Counted from the stretch's first letter, positions 42,169-50,557 are shown. The stretch is DNA of 51,150 nt from CBDUEV01 sp965366365 (GCA_965366365.1 CBDUEV010000015.1:1-51150); one strand, 5' to 3'. Numbers and translations: made by a program. Notes: generated by a model from the sequence alone, not told the origin.

Positions 42169-42729
42169 CTATCGAACCAGCATGAGGTCGGTGGGCGAGC
42201 CCAGCAAAGTGCCCGCCGGTCTCTCGAGTGCCCAGCGGTAGGCGCCGTCGGGTGTGTAGGACGGGCAGTCGTCGGTGACGCATGGGGTCATGGTCATGAT
42301 CTGGACGAGCCCGCCCTCTTCGTCGAAGAAGGCAATATCGAGCGGGACCAAGGTGTCCTTCATCCAGAAGCCGCCCAGGGTGGGGAGTTCGAACTCGAAC
42401 AGCATTCCATCGACGTCACCGAAGTCGGTCACCCCCATCAGGCCCCGCTGTCGCAACGCCCGATCGTCTGCAACCGCCACGACGAGCGGCTCCCCACCGA
42501 CGGAGACGATGTCGAGTTCAAAGCCGAGGATGTCGCCCGTATCGAGGGACGCCAGGGGTGTGGTGGTGACGGTGGTGGTTTCGGGGACTGTCCCGGCCAG
42601 CGTCGTCGACGTCATTGTCGTCGACGGGATCGTCGCAACCACCGTGGACGTGACGGCCGCCGACGAGGTGGTGACCGTGCCCGAGCCACAGGCGGCGAGC
42701 GAGATTCCTGCTACCAGGAGAGCGGCCAC
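42169..42729 (-). CDS. DUF192 family lipoprotein
   Basis: A 186-residue exported protein. A lipobox LAAC follows a short hydrophobic stretch (ALLVAGISLAACGSG), then a Thr/Ser-rich linker of about 50 residues leads to a DUF192 domain: RALRQRGLMGVTDFGDVDGMLFEF, GFWMKDTLVPLDIAFFDEEG. The annotated GTG start, 19 bases inside the end of panB, gives a signal peptide without a basic n-region; the preceding codons encode ATRPF, with an Arg, and GGAGGAGGAG lies 14 bases upstream of the GTG, so a non-canonical earlier start is possible. Function of DUF192 is unknown. Confidence 0.75.
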   Translation of the reverse strand: MAALLVAGISLAACGSGTVTTSSAAVTSTVVATIPSTTMTSTTLAGTVPETTTVTTTPLASLDTGDILGFELDIVSVGGEPLVVAVADDRALRQRGLMGVTDFGDVDGMLFEFELPTLGGFWMKDTLVPLDIAFFDEEGGLVQIMTMTPCVTDDCPSYTPDGAYRWALERPAGTLLGSPTDLMLVR

Positions 42730-43589
42730 GAAAGGTCGCGTGGCTCCTCCTCCAAGAGGGCGGCCGCAGCCTCCTCCGACATGTGATAGGTCTCCTCGTC
42801 GCCAGGGAACTCCCCTGTTTGAACGTCGGTGAAGTACTGGCGGAGAGCGTCGACGGCTTGCGTTCTGAGGTCGGCATACTGGCGGACGAACTTCGGGTAG
42901 TGACCGCCATGGAGCCCGAGGGCGTCATGGAAGACGAGCACCTGCCCATCGCAGTATTTGCCTGCGCCGATTCCGATCGTTGGCACCGACACCTCTTTTG
43001 TGATCAACTGGGCCAGGAGTTCTGGGACGCCTTCGAGGACCATGGCGAAGACGCCGGCCTCCTCGAGAGCCGTCGCGTCGGCGATCATCTCCCTTGCGTC
43101 GGCTACTGCCCGGCCCTGCACCTTGTAGCCACCCATGGAATGAACCGATTGGGGGGTGAGACCGAGGTGGCCCATGACGGGGATCTCCGCCGCCACGATG
43201 GCCTCGATCACCTCGACTCGTTTGCGGCCGCCTTCCAGCTTCACCGCTTCGGCGCCGCCCTCGCGGACGAGACGGGATGCGTTCCGCACGGAGTCCTCGA
43301 GAGAGATGTGGTAGCTCATCCATGGAAGATCGCCCAGCACAAGCGAATGCGGCTTGGCTCGGGCAACGGCGGCGGTGTGGTGGATCATCACGTCGACATC
43401 GACAGACAGGGTGTCCTCGAAACCGAGCACGACGTTGGCGACAGAATCACCGACGAGGATGATGTCGGCGCCTGCCTCCGAGGCAATACGGGCACCAGGC
43501 GTGTCGTAGGCGGTCACCATGCCGATCTTCGGTCCGCCTTTGCGGGCCCGGATGGCCGGGGCACTCACCTTCTGGGGTCGGTCCCCCAT
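42711..43589 (-). CDS. panB: 3-methyl-2-oxobutanoate hydroxymethyltransferase PanB
   Basis: PanB makes ketopantoate from ketoisovalerate and methylene-tetrahydrofolate, the first step to pantothenate and CoA. The 292 residues show KIGMVTAYDTPGARIASEAG, DIILVGDSVANVVLGFEDTL (metal-binding Asp), VKLEGGRKR, VMGHLGLTPQSVHSMGGYKVQG and PTIGIGAGKYCDGQVLVFHD. GAGAGGAG five bases before the ATG supports the start. No panC or panD nearby. The 3' end overlaps the DUF192 lipoprotein gene. Confidence 0.94.
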   Translation of the reverse strand: MGDRPQKVSAPAIRARKGGPKIGMVTAYDTPGARIASEAGADIILVGDSVANVVLGFEDTLSVDVDVMIHHTAAVARAKPHSLVLGDLPWMSYHISLEDSVRNASRLVREGGAEAVKLEGGRKRVEVIEAIVAAEIPVMGHLGLTPQSVHSMGGYKVQGRAVADAREMIADATALEEAGVFAMVLEGVPELLAQLITKEVSVPTIGIGAGKYCDGQVLVFHDALGLHGGHYPKFVRQYADLRTQAVDALRQYFTDVQTGEFPGDEETYHMSEEAAAALLEEEPRDLSWPLSW

Positions 43590-43736
43590 GGTCGCTCCTC
43601 TCTCCCCACCTCAGCGGGTTGGGGGATCTGGCGTGGGTTGTGGTCGGCGGCGCACTGCGCCGTGTCCAAGACGAACATCCAACGCCCGGCAGTCCGGGTC
43701 ACCAGTGTCGGGGGCCGATGCTACCTGATCACCGAG

Positions 43737-45869
43737 CTAGTGCCTCAATGCCAGCCGCACCGCGACGAAGAGGCCACCTCCGAACACGGCGGCAAAGCCG
43801 AGGACGATGATGATGGCGCCGACCGCGGACATCGGTGTCTGATGCCAGGCGGAGGGACCCGCGTCGACTGCCAGCTCCGAACCACCGGCGAGCACGGTGG
43901 GGCCCCCATTGGCGGGCCCATCGCCTTGGACGAGCGTTTCGACGATCTTCAGCGTCGTCACCATTTCAGGATGAATGGTGCAAAAGATCTCGTAGTCGCC
44001 CACCTCGTCGAACTGCCTTTGCCAGACGCCGCCTGGGTCGATCCAGTCGCTGTCGAAGGACCCTTCCTGGTCCGTGACCGTGTGCGGGGCTTGCCCGGTA
44101 TTGGTCCACAGGACGGTACTCCCGACGCCGGCGACCACCGGGTCGGGGTCGTAGCCGAACTCGAACATGGTGGCTTGGACCAGCGGACCCTCTTCATCGG
44201 TGGCGCTGAGGATCGCACGTCGGGCGGCGGACTGCCGGAGGAGCTCGGCGATGCTGCTGCCCCCGGACAGCGCGTCAGTCTCTTCGGCGGAAGGTGCGTT
44301 GCCTTCATCGTCGGTCACCACCACCACTCCGCGCATCTGCGGGTGGATGGTGCACAGGTAGTTGTAGGTGCCTGGCGTATCGAAGGTTCGCCGGTAGCTG
44401 CCTCCGGGCTGGACGAGTCCCGAATCGAAACCGGACGCCGTCACCGTGTGGGGTGCCAGACCGCTGTTGAACCAGGTCAGCGTCCCGCCGGCTCGGATAG
44501 TGATCGAGGAGGGCGAGTACGAGAAGTCCCGCATCTCCAGTGCGCCAGGTGGGGCCGGCGCCGCCGTTCCGCCGGTGGCCGGCTCTTCCGCAGGTGGGGC
44601 TTCGCCGGTGGCGTCGGTGACGACGAGAGTTCCCGTCATCTGCGGGTGCAGCGTGCAGAAGTAGTTGAACGTGCCCGGATCGGTGAAAGTGCGCCGGTAG
44701 GTTCCGCCCGCGTCGACGATTCCCGAGTCGAAGGCGCCGGCTCGATCGGTGACCGTGTGTGGGGCGGCCCCGTTGTTGCCCCACGTCACGGTCGAGCCCA
44801 TCGGCACGGTGAGCGTGGCAGGCCCAAAGGCGAAGTCGACCATCTCGACGTCGCCCGCCACGGGCGCCGCCGGGGTCGGCGGAGGTTCCTCCGCCGCCGG
44901 AGGCGGAGCTTCTCCGGTAGCGTCGGTCACGACCAAGGTGGCAACCATATCCGGGTGAAGCGTGCAGAAGTAGTTGTAGGTGCCGGCCGTGGCGAACGTG
45001 CGGCTATACGTCCCACCAGCGTTGATCAACCCACTGTCGAAACTCCCCGCTCGATCGGTGACCGTGTGCGGCGCCACCCCGTTGTTGCCCCACGTCACGG
45101 TCGAGCCTTCCGTGACGACAAGGGAAGTCGGGCCGAAGGCGAAATCGACGATCTCGACATCGCCCGCCACGGGCGCCGGAGGCGGCGGAGGGGGAGGTTC
45201 GTTGGCAGGTGGGGGCGGTTCGCCATCGGCGCCGGTCACCAGGATCGTGCCGACCATGTCCGGGTGGAAGACGCAGAAGTAGGCGTAGGTTCCCGCGGTC
45301 GCAAAGGTGCGATTGTACGTGGCGCCTGGAGACATGGTGCCGCTGTCGAAGCTCCCGCCAGTGGCAGTGACCGTGTGGTCTCTGTCGTCGTCGTTGACGA
45401 AGCTGACGGTTGCCCCTTCCGCGACGGTCAAGGAGGTGGGGCTGAACTGGCGGCCGGCCATGCTCACGTCACCGGAAGCGGCGGGGGGCGGCGGTGGGTC
45501 CCCGGGGTCGGTGGCGCCGACCTCCTCGACGGTGATCGCACCGTGGTAAGCCGTGTTGGCGTCATCGCGATCGTCGACGTAGAGATAGATGCCTGGCGTC
45601 TCGAGCGTCACGCTGAAGCTCTCCCCCGGTTCGAGGTTGCCCGAATCGAATTCCGCCGGAGAGTTGGTCGTTCGCATCCGATGGCGTTCGCCATCGTTGT
45701 TGACCCACTGAACGGTGGTGCCGGATTCGACCGTGACAGTGAGCGGGCTCAGCGTCGTGGTGATCGAGATCACCGTGGCGGCCTGAGCCAGGGCAGCAGG
45801 AGCAACGAGCGTGGCCAGCACCCAAACGAACGCCATGGTGACGGCAGCCGCCGAGCGCAAACGTTTCAT
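43737..45869 (-). CDS. Membrane-anchored protein with six cupredoxin domains
   Basis: A 710-residue exported protein: signal peptide (FVWVLATLVAPAALA), six plastocyanin-like domains joined by Pro-rich linkers, and a C-terminal helix (about 683-706) that tethers it outside the membrane. Domains 2-6 keep all four type I copper ligands: H165/C199/H202/M205, H268/C302/H305/M308, H371/C405/H408/M411, H474/C506/H509/M512 and H596/C630/H633/M636, in a repeating PHTV...FCTxHPxM pattern. Domain 1 lacks the cysteine. Five copper centres could store or relay electrons or copper. The copA operon is 25 kb away; no oxidase is adjacent. The start follows GAGG directly. Confidence 0.85.
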   Translation of the reverse strand: MKRLRSAAAVTMAFVWVLATLVAPAALAQAATVISITTTLSPLTVTVESGTTVQWVNNDGERHRMRTTNSPAEFDSGNLEPGESFSVTLETPGIYLYVDDRDDANTAYHGAITVEEVGATDPGDPPPPPAASGDVSMAGRQFSPTSLTVAEGATVSFVNDDDRDHTVTATGGSFDSGTMSPGATYNRTFATAGTYAYFCVFHPDMVGTILVTGADGEPPPPANEPPPPPPPAPVAGDVEIVDFAFGPTSLVVTEGSTVTWGNNGVAPHTVTDRAGSFDSGLINAGGTYSRTFATAGTYNYFCTLHPDMVATLVVTDATGEAPPPAAEEPPPTPAAPVAGDVEMVDFAFGPATLTVPMGSTVTWGNNGAAPHTVTDRAGAFDSGIVDAGGTYRRTFTDPGTFNYFCTLHPQMTGTLVVTDATGEAPPAEEPATGGTAAPAPPGALEMRDFSYSPSSITIRAGGTLTWFNSGLAPHTVTASGFDSGLVQPGGSYRRTFDTPGTYNYLCTIHPQMRGVVVVTDDEGNAPSAEETDALSGGSSIAELLRQSAARRAILSATDEEGPLVQATMFEFGYDPDPVVAGVGSTVLWTNTGQAPHTVTDQEGSFDSDWIDPGGVWQRQFDEVGDYEIFCTIHPEMVTTLKIVETLVQGDGPANGGPTVLAGGSELAVDAGPSAWHQTPMSAVGAIIIVLGFAAVFGGGLFVAVRLALRH

Positions 45870-45917
45870 CCTCGATCCTGCGGGACGGCGTGCACGAATA
45901 TTGCCTCCTCTTCGTTG

Positions 45918-45930
45918 GGTACGTTGTACC
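45918..45930 (-). promoter_or_regulatory. Inverted repeat in the cupredoxin gene leader
   Basis: GGTAC-GTT-GTACC is a perfect 5-3-5 inverted repeat about 50 bases before the start codon, just downstream of the inferred promoter. It could be an operator; short palindromes also arise by chance. Confidence 0.3.
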
Positions 45931-45939
45931 GGGGAGGCG

Positions 45940-45976
45940 ATTAAACGAGCGTTAACGGGATCGTTGCAGTCTGCAA
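45940..45976 (-). promoter_or_regulatory. Inferred promoter with palindromic operator for the cupredoxin gene
   Basis: On the minus strand TGCAAC (-35) and TTTAAT (45945-45940, -10) are separated by 17 bases. The -35 overlaps a perfect inverted repeat, TTGCAG-A-CTGCAA (45964-45976). An AT-rich CGTTAACG also lies in the spacer. A regulator bound at the palindrome would cover the -35 box. The regulator is not identified. Confidence 0.4.
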
Positions 45977-46004
45977 TTTTCGTACGGGAACCTGCGACAG
46001 ATTG

Positions 46005-46148
46005 GCCCAGTGGCTAAGCCCAGTGGCTAGGCCCAGTGGCTAAGCCCAGTGGCTAGGCCCAGTGGCTAGGCCCAGTGGCTAGGCCCAGTGGCTAAGCCCA
46101 GTGGCTTAGGCCCAGCGGCCAGGCCCAGTGTTTGGGCCCAGTGGCTTC
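46005..46148. repeat. 13-bp minisatellite, 11 tandem units
   Basis: The unit is GCCCAGTGGCTAG or GCCCAGTGGCTAA, repeated 11 times without spacers: seven near-perfect units, one of 14 bases, and three decayed ones toward 46148. Each unit contains the small inverted repeat GCC-CAGT-GGC, so the array could form a row of small hairpins or binding sites. It lies between the stop of the YceH-like gene and the cupredoxin promoter. No coding sense. Confidence 0.95.
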
Positions 46149-46162
46149 ACGTGACGGCAGCC

Positions 46163-46834
46163 TCAGTCTTCGATGAGAGCTTTCAGTGCCGCCACCTCGG
46201 ACCGAAGGGCCGCCACCGCCTCGACCAAGGAGTCAACCTGCAACCGCAAGGTTGCAGCTTCGTCTGGGGTCTGCGGGGTGGGCGCCGGCGTGGCGGCAAC
46301 CGACACGTCGGTGTCCTCGCCTCCCGCGGCGTCGACGTCCGGCCCGCTCTCTCCGAGGAGGTGGGTATACCTGGGTTCCTTCTGGCCGGGTCGCCTGGCC
46401 ATGAGGCGGGCGGTAGGGATATCGGCGCTCTCCATGGAACGCAGCGTGAACTCCACATCGTCAAGGTCGGCGAAATTGCAGTACCGCTCGGTTCGGGCGC
46501 GTAGTTCTCCGACGGTCTGGCTTCCGCGCAGGAGCAGGACTGCCAGGATGGCCTTCTGACGACGGTCGATGTCCAAACCTTCCTCGGCCGTCTCCAGGTG
46601 TTTGATGGCTCGCTCGCCTGCCCTCTTCACCGTGCGGGCCAGTTCCTTGTCGCGCAGGCCGTTGACGGCCTCGATGATCGTGTCCTCGTCGTACGACACG
46701 ACCGGGTCCCGGTTCGATGACTGGTTGCAGGCAGCCCTGAGTCCAGCCGTCGTGAGGGGGTAGAGATCGGGCGTCGTCATGTGTTTCTCGATCAGGGCAC
46801 CGAGCACACGCGCTTCCCAAGGCGTCAACTCCAT
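46163..46834 (-). CDS. YceH/DUF480 (UPF0502) family protein
   Basis: A 223-residue cytosolic protein with two winged-helix domains. The family opening is LTPWEARVLGALIEKHMTTPDLYPLT, then LRAACNQSSNRDPVVSYDE, then AILAVLLLRGSQTVGELRAR (second domain). The C-terminus has a Pro/Ala linker and a coiled-coil-like tail (LQVDSLVEAVAALRSEVAALKALIED). Function is unknown. I chose the ATG at 46834, after GAAGAGGT; an in-frame TTG at 46852 is upstream. Confidence 0.88.
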   Translation of the reverse strand: MELTPWEARVLGALIEKHMTTPDLYPLTTAGLRAACNQSSNRDPVVSYDEDTIIEAVNGLRDKELARTVKRAGERAIKHLETAEEGLDIDRRQKAILAVLLLRGSQTVGELRARTERYCNFADLDDVEFTLRSMESADIPTARLMARRPGQKEPRYTHLLGESGPDVDAAGGEDTDVSVAATPAPTPQTPDEAATLRLQVDSLVEAVAALRSEVAALKALIED

Positions 46835-46868
46835 CGCCGGGACCTCTTCCAACCCATGGGCCCAACCC

Positions 46869-47228
46869 TCACCAGGGAATGCCGGCCAGGGTGAGCAGCA
46901 GGGTGATGGCCAGGCCCGCCCCGGCTATCAGGTAGCCGCGCTCCCCCTCAGTCTTGCGGGCTCGCCCGATGGCAACGTGTCCCACGACCAGAGCCACCAA
47001 CATGATGTAGGGATGGTCTGCTCGAGGGGACCCGCCGACGATCCAAAGGATGATGCCGATCAAGACCTGGATGTCGTAGAGAACCATCGCCATGGCGAAA
47101 GGTTTGGCCTTTTCGCCCGACCATTCGGCCTTCTGCCGCCAACGGAGCAGGGCCATGACCGGTGCGGCGATGAGTACCACCAGGACTATCCAACGGAATA
47201 ATGAGTGAATCGTTTCAAGCGTTTCCAT
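46869..47228 (-). CDS. Four-helix membrane protein of unknown function
   Basis: A 119-residue protein with four hydrophobic helices. The first has histidine and Trp (ETIHSLFRWIVLVVLIAAPVM); the third is LYDIQVLIGIILWIV, and the fourth contains VALVVGHVAIGRARK. Two membrane histidines could ligate heme, but nothing proves it. The start is leaderless: TAGCGT lies six bases before the ATG. Confidence 0.65.
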   Translation of the reverse strand: METLETIHSLFRWIVLVVLIAAPVMALLRWRQKAEWSGEKAKPFAMAMVLYDIQVLIGIILWIVGGSPRADHPYIMLVALVVGHVAIGRARKTEGERGYLIAGAGLAITLLLTLAGIPW

Positions 47229-47279
47229 ATGCCCACGCTAGCGCGTCGCCTGGGTGCCCCAACCCTGTCACCGACGCCC

Positions 47280-48245
47280 TCAGCGGGCCGTCACTCGTCG
47301 TTCGGCCATGCCGTTGAGGATCTCCATGACGACCCGGTTGGCCAGGAAGGCGGTGACCTGGCCCGGTCCGTCGTAGGGAGGCGACACCTCGACGACGTCG
47401 GCTCCCAGGATCGGCAGTTCTCGTGCCAGTCTCCGCACGGTGTCCAGCAGCTCGCGGGAGGTGAGACCACCCGGCTCCGGGGTGCCGGTGCCCGGCGCCA
47501 TGCCGGGATCCACCACATCGATGTCGATCGAGAGAAAGACCCCCTTGGCGTCGCGGCTGCAGGCCTCGACGGCGTCGTCGACCACCGGCCGGAGACCTCG
47601 CTCGACGATTTCGGCCATGAGGAACGTCTTCATCTCCTGCTCGTGCATCCACGCCACCACCTCGGGACCCGGCCAGTAGCCCCGCAGGCCGATCTGCACG
47701 AAGCGCGCACCAGGTACCGACCCCGATTCGATGAGGCGTCGCATCGGTACCCCATGGCCGTGCAGTTGGCCCATGTTGCGTTCACCGGTATCGGCATGGG
47801 CGTCGAAATGCACGAGCCCGAACGAGCCGGCACCGTGGACCCGGGCCAGGCCGGTGCCGTTCCCGTAGGTGATCGAGTGGTCGCCGCCCAACACGATGGG
47901 AGCCGCCCCGGATGCGGCGATCGACTCGACCGCGTCGGCCAGTCTCTCGAGACCCAGCTCCAGATAGCCCGGAGGCGTGGCCAGGTCGCCTGCGTCCACC
48001 ACGTCCAGGACTTCGAAGGGATCGATGCCGGTCGGCAAGTGGGGGCGTCGGGCGTCAGCATCGAGATAGTCGGCTTCCCGGATCGCCTTGGGTCCGAATC
48101 GCGCTCCTCCCCGGTAGGTCGCTCCCCAATCGAGCGGCGCCCCCAGGATGACGACGTCCGCTGGTTCGTCCTCCAGTCGCTCGAGATGCCGGGCGGGGAC
48201 GCCCGCAAAAGTCGAGAACTGGCCAAACCTCCAGACGTCGCTCAC
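47280..48245 (-). CDS. Agmatinase/arginase-family ureohydrolase
   Basis: A 321-residue manganese enzyme that would hydrolyse a guanidino compound to an amine and urea. The metal ligands sit in PIVLGGDHSITYG, LVHFDAHADTGE and GVFLSIDIDVVDPGMAPGTG, all intact. YRGGARFGPKAIREA is the N-terminal signature. Agmatine is the commonest substrate; guanidinobutyrate or guanidinopropionate are alternatives. The start is a GTG, 16 bases after the LLM gene stop, in a leftward operon. Confidence 0.85.
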   Translation of the reverse strand: MSDVWRFGQFSTFAGVPARHLERLEDEPADVVILGAPLDWGATYRGGARFGPKAIREADYLDADARRPHLPTGIDPFEVLDVVDAGDLATPPGYLELGLERLADAVESIAASGAAPIVLGGDHSITYGNGTGLARVHGAGSFGLVHFDAHADTGERNMGQLHGHGVPMRRLIESGSVPGARFVQIGLRGYWPGPEVVAWMHEQEMKTFLMAEIVERGLRPVVDDAVEACSRDAKGVFLSIDIDVVDPGMAPGTGTPEPGGLTSRELLDTVRRLARELPILGADVVEVSPPYDGPGQVTAFLANRVVMEILNGMAERRVTAR

Positions 48246-48261
48246 GGGGCGGGTCGCGACA

Positions 48262-49158
48262 TCATCGTCGTAGTCGAGCCAACACGGCCGTCATCGTGTC
48301 GATCGAGTCGAGCGTGATGGGATCGAGCACGAGTTGAAGGTGGTCGATGCCGTGCTCCTGCCAGGCGAGCAATGAGTCGGCGAGTTCGTCGATGGTGCCC
48401 CGGAGCGGCTCCGCCTCGACCCGGGTGAGCGCTCGACTGCCACCCGACTGCTCGCCCAGGCCCACCAGCACCGCCACCGTCTTGGAGACCTCGCCGGGAT
48501 CTCGACCCGCCGCCGCCAACGCCGCATCCACCTTGGCGAGGAGTGGGGGGAGGCCCTCTGGGCGGTTGCCGTACCAGGCGTACCATGCGTTCCACATGGA
48601 CATGTAGGGCGCAGTGATGGCGAGCATGCGAGGGCCTTCCGAGCCGATCAGGATCGGCGGGCCACCCGGCCGTGGCCCAGCCGGGAGGAGCACCGACTCC
48701 TCGACGCTATAGAACTCACCGGAGAAATCGACGCGTTCCCCGGCCACCAGCCGCCTGATGATCTCGAAGGCCTCTTCGAACCGGCTGGCACGCCGATCGA
48801 AGGCGAATCCGAAGGCCCGATACTCGGCTTCGTTCCACCCGGCTCCCAGCCCCAGGATGAAACGACCGTTGCTGATTTCGTCGAGGGTTATCGCCTTCTT
48901 GGCGAGCATGGCCGGGCTGTGGAACGACGTTGCAGCCACCAGCGGCCCGATCTCCACTCGTTGCGTGATGGCTGCGATCGCGGCCATCTGCGACCAGGCT
49001 TCCCACGGCCCCAACTCGTTCTCGTCGTCTCGATAGAGGAGGTGATCGCCAACCCAGATCGAGTCGAACCCGCCGTCTTCGATCCGCCGAGCCATTTCGG
49101 CGAGTTCCGGCCAACGAACCACCCGTTCGACTTCCGGAAGCTGAATGCCGACCTTCAC
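48262..49158 (-). CDS. LLM-class (F420-type) oxidoreductase
   Basis: A 298-residue luciferase-like TIM-barrel protein. Family segments are GFDSIWVGDHLLYRDD, IGPLVAATSFHSPAMLAKKAITLDEIS, GRFILGLGAGWNEAEYRAFGF and PPILIGSEGPRMLAI. Actinobacterial members of this subgroup usually use coenzyme F420; substrate unknown. The start is the GTG of a GTGA overlap with the stop of the upstream acyl-CoA dehydrogenase, so the two are translationally coupled. Confidence 0.87.
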   Translation of the reverse strand: MKVGIQLPEVERVVRWPELAEMARRIEDGGFDSIWVGDHLLYRDDENELGPWEAWSQMAAIAAITQRVEIGPLVAATSFHSPAMLAKKAITLDEISNGRFILGLGAGWNEAEYRAFGFAFDRRASRFEEAFEIIRRLVAGERVDFSGEFYSVEESVLLPAGPRPGGPPILIGSEGPRMLAITAPYMSMWNAWYAWYGNRPEGLPPLLAKVDAALAAAGRDPGEVSKTVAVLVGLGEQSGGSRALTRVEAEPLRGTIDELADSLLAWQEHGIDHLQLVLDPITLDSIDTMTAVLARLRR

Positions 49159-50333
49159 GAGGAGGGCGGATTGAACGCCGGAATACCTGTGATCGTTTGA
49201 CCGAGGATCAGCGTGTGGATCTCGTTGGTGCCCTCATAGGTGTAGACGCTCTCGAGGTTGTTCATGTGGCGGATGACCGGGTATTCGAGGGTGACGCCGT
49301 TGGCGCCGAGCACGTTACGCGCTTCGCGGGCTACTTCGAGTGCCGATCGTACGTTGACCATCTTGCCCATGGAGATCTGCGAGGGATGCACACCCGGCCC
49401 GTCCTTCAGCCGGCCGAGGCGCAACGCCAGCATGGTGCCCTGGTTGACCGCCACCATCATGTCGACCAGCTTCTTCTGGGTGAGCTGGAAGGAGGCGATG
49501 GGGGCGCCGAACTGGACTCGTTCCTTGGAGTAGCCGAGGGCCGCTTCGTAACACGCCCGGGCGGCGCCGACGGCGCCCCAGGCGATCCCGTACCGGGCTT
49601 CGGAGAGGCAGGAAAGAGGCCCGCGCATGCCGGCCACGCCGGGCAGGACGGCCTCGGCGGGCAGCCGGACATCGTCGAGGACCAACTCGGAGGTGATCGA
49701 GGCCCGCAACGACATCTTCTTGTGAATCAGGTTGGCGGAGAAGCCCGGCGTGTCGGTGGGCACCACGAAGCCCCGCACCCCGTCCTCGGTCATAGCCCAC
49801 ACCACTGCCACGTCGGCGACGTTGCCGTTGGTGATCCACATCTTGCGGCCGTTGAGAACCCAGTCGGTGCCGTCCTGCTTGGCCCGGGTCTGCATCGACG
49901 AGGGGTCACTTCCCGAGTCCGGTTCGGTGAGGCCGAAGCATCCGATGGCTTCGCCTGCCGCCATTTGGGGCAGCCACTCCTGCTTCTGCTCCTCCGAGCC
50001 GTATTTCCAGATGGGGAACATGGCCAGCGAGCCCTGCACCGAGACGAGCGACCGCAGCCCCGAGTCGCCGGCTTCCAGTTCGAGGCAGGCGAGGCCGTAC
50101 GAGACGGCGTTGGTTCCTGCGCATCCGTAACCCTCGAGGTGCATACCGAGCAGGCCAAGGGCACCCAATTCCTTGGCGATCTCCGTGGGGATGGTGCCCT
50201 CGTCGAACCAGTCGGCCACGTATGGAACGATCTGTTCGTCCACGAAGCGACGCACCGTGTCCTGGATCATCCGCTCCTCGTCGTCGAGCTGAGAACGAAG
50301 GTCCAGGAAATCGACGGGATCCGGTTGAGTCAT
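49155..50333 (-). CDS. Glutaryl-CoA-dehydrogenase-like acyl-CoA dehydrogenase
   Basis: A 392-residue flavoenzyme. Signature segments are SLVSVQGSLAMFPIWKYGSE, IGCFGLTEPDSGSDPSSMQT, GRKMWITNGNVADV and RVQFGAPIASFQLTQKKL. The ending YTYEGTNEIHTLILGQTITG carries the catalytic glutamate in the position used by glutaryl-CoA dehydrogenase, which oxidises and decarboxylates glutaryl-CoA to crotonyl-CoA. Subfamily assignment is by pattern. AGAGGAA about six bases before the ATG at 50333 decides the start over an upstream ATG at 50381. Confidence 0.85.
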   Translation of the reverse strand: MTQPDPVDFLDLRSQLDDEERMIQDTVRRFVDEQIVPYVADWFDEGTIPTEIAKELGALGLLGMHLEGYGCAGTNAVSYGLACLELEAGDSGLRSLVSVQGSLAMFPIWKYGSEEQKQEWLPQMAAGEAIGCFGLTEPDSGSDPSSMQTRAKQDGTDWVLNGRKMWITNGNVADVAVVWAMTEDGVRGFVVPTDTPGFSANLIHKKMSLRASITSELVLDDVRLPAEAVLPGVAGMRGPLSCLSEARYGIAWGAVGAARACYEAALGYSKERVQFGAPIASFQLTQKKLVDMMVAVNQGTMLALRLGRLKDGPGVHPSQISMGKMVNVRSALEVAREARNVLGANGVTLEYPVIRHMNNLESVYTYEGTNEIHTLILGQTITGIPAFNPPSS

Positions 50334-50464
50334 TGCATTTCCTCTCGTTCCGAAGCGGAGACCGCCCTCGGGTTGGTCCATCGGTCAGTCTATCGGGGGT
50401 GAGGCCGGACCTGGCCTCGGGCGAGCGCGACCTCCCGGCGGCGCGGTTCGCGATTCCGCAACAA

Positions 50465-50487
50465 GGACGTCCGTTTTGGACGTTTTT
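50465..50487 (+). terminator. Hairpin with T run upstream of the CBS gene
   Basis: ACGTCC (50467-50472) and GGACGT (50478-50483) form a 6-bp stem with a GTTTT loop, directly followed by four further T residues. It is the only hairpin here with a proper downstream U tract. No rightward gene precedes it, so it may be a leader attenuator or an operator rather than a gene-end terminator. Confidence 0.45.
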
Positions 50488-50557
50488 GCGCTCCAGGCGC
50501 CCCGAAACGGGGTCGCCGTGTATCTTTCGGAGGAGACACGCCGGAGGAGGTTCGCCC

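Noticed and set aside
42783..45944. A plus-strand open frame of over 1000 codons opposite panB and the cupredoxin gene
   Set aside because: Its protein is His/Arg/Gly-rich and repetitive, mirrors the codon pattern of the real minus-strand genes, and lacks recognisable domains or a ribosome binding site.
46005..46148. Possible CRISPR array
   Set aside because: Units are directly adjacent with no spacers and are only 13 bases long; it is a minisatellite.
46238..46258. Perfect 8-bp hairpin with GCAA loop (CTGCAACC/GGTTGCAG)
   Set aside because: It lies inside the YceH-like coding sequence and is explained by codons; no regulatory context.
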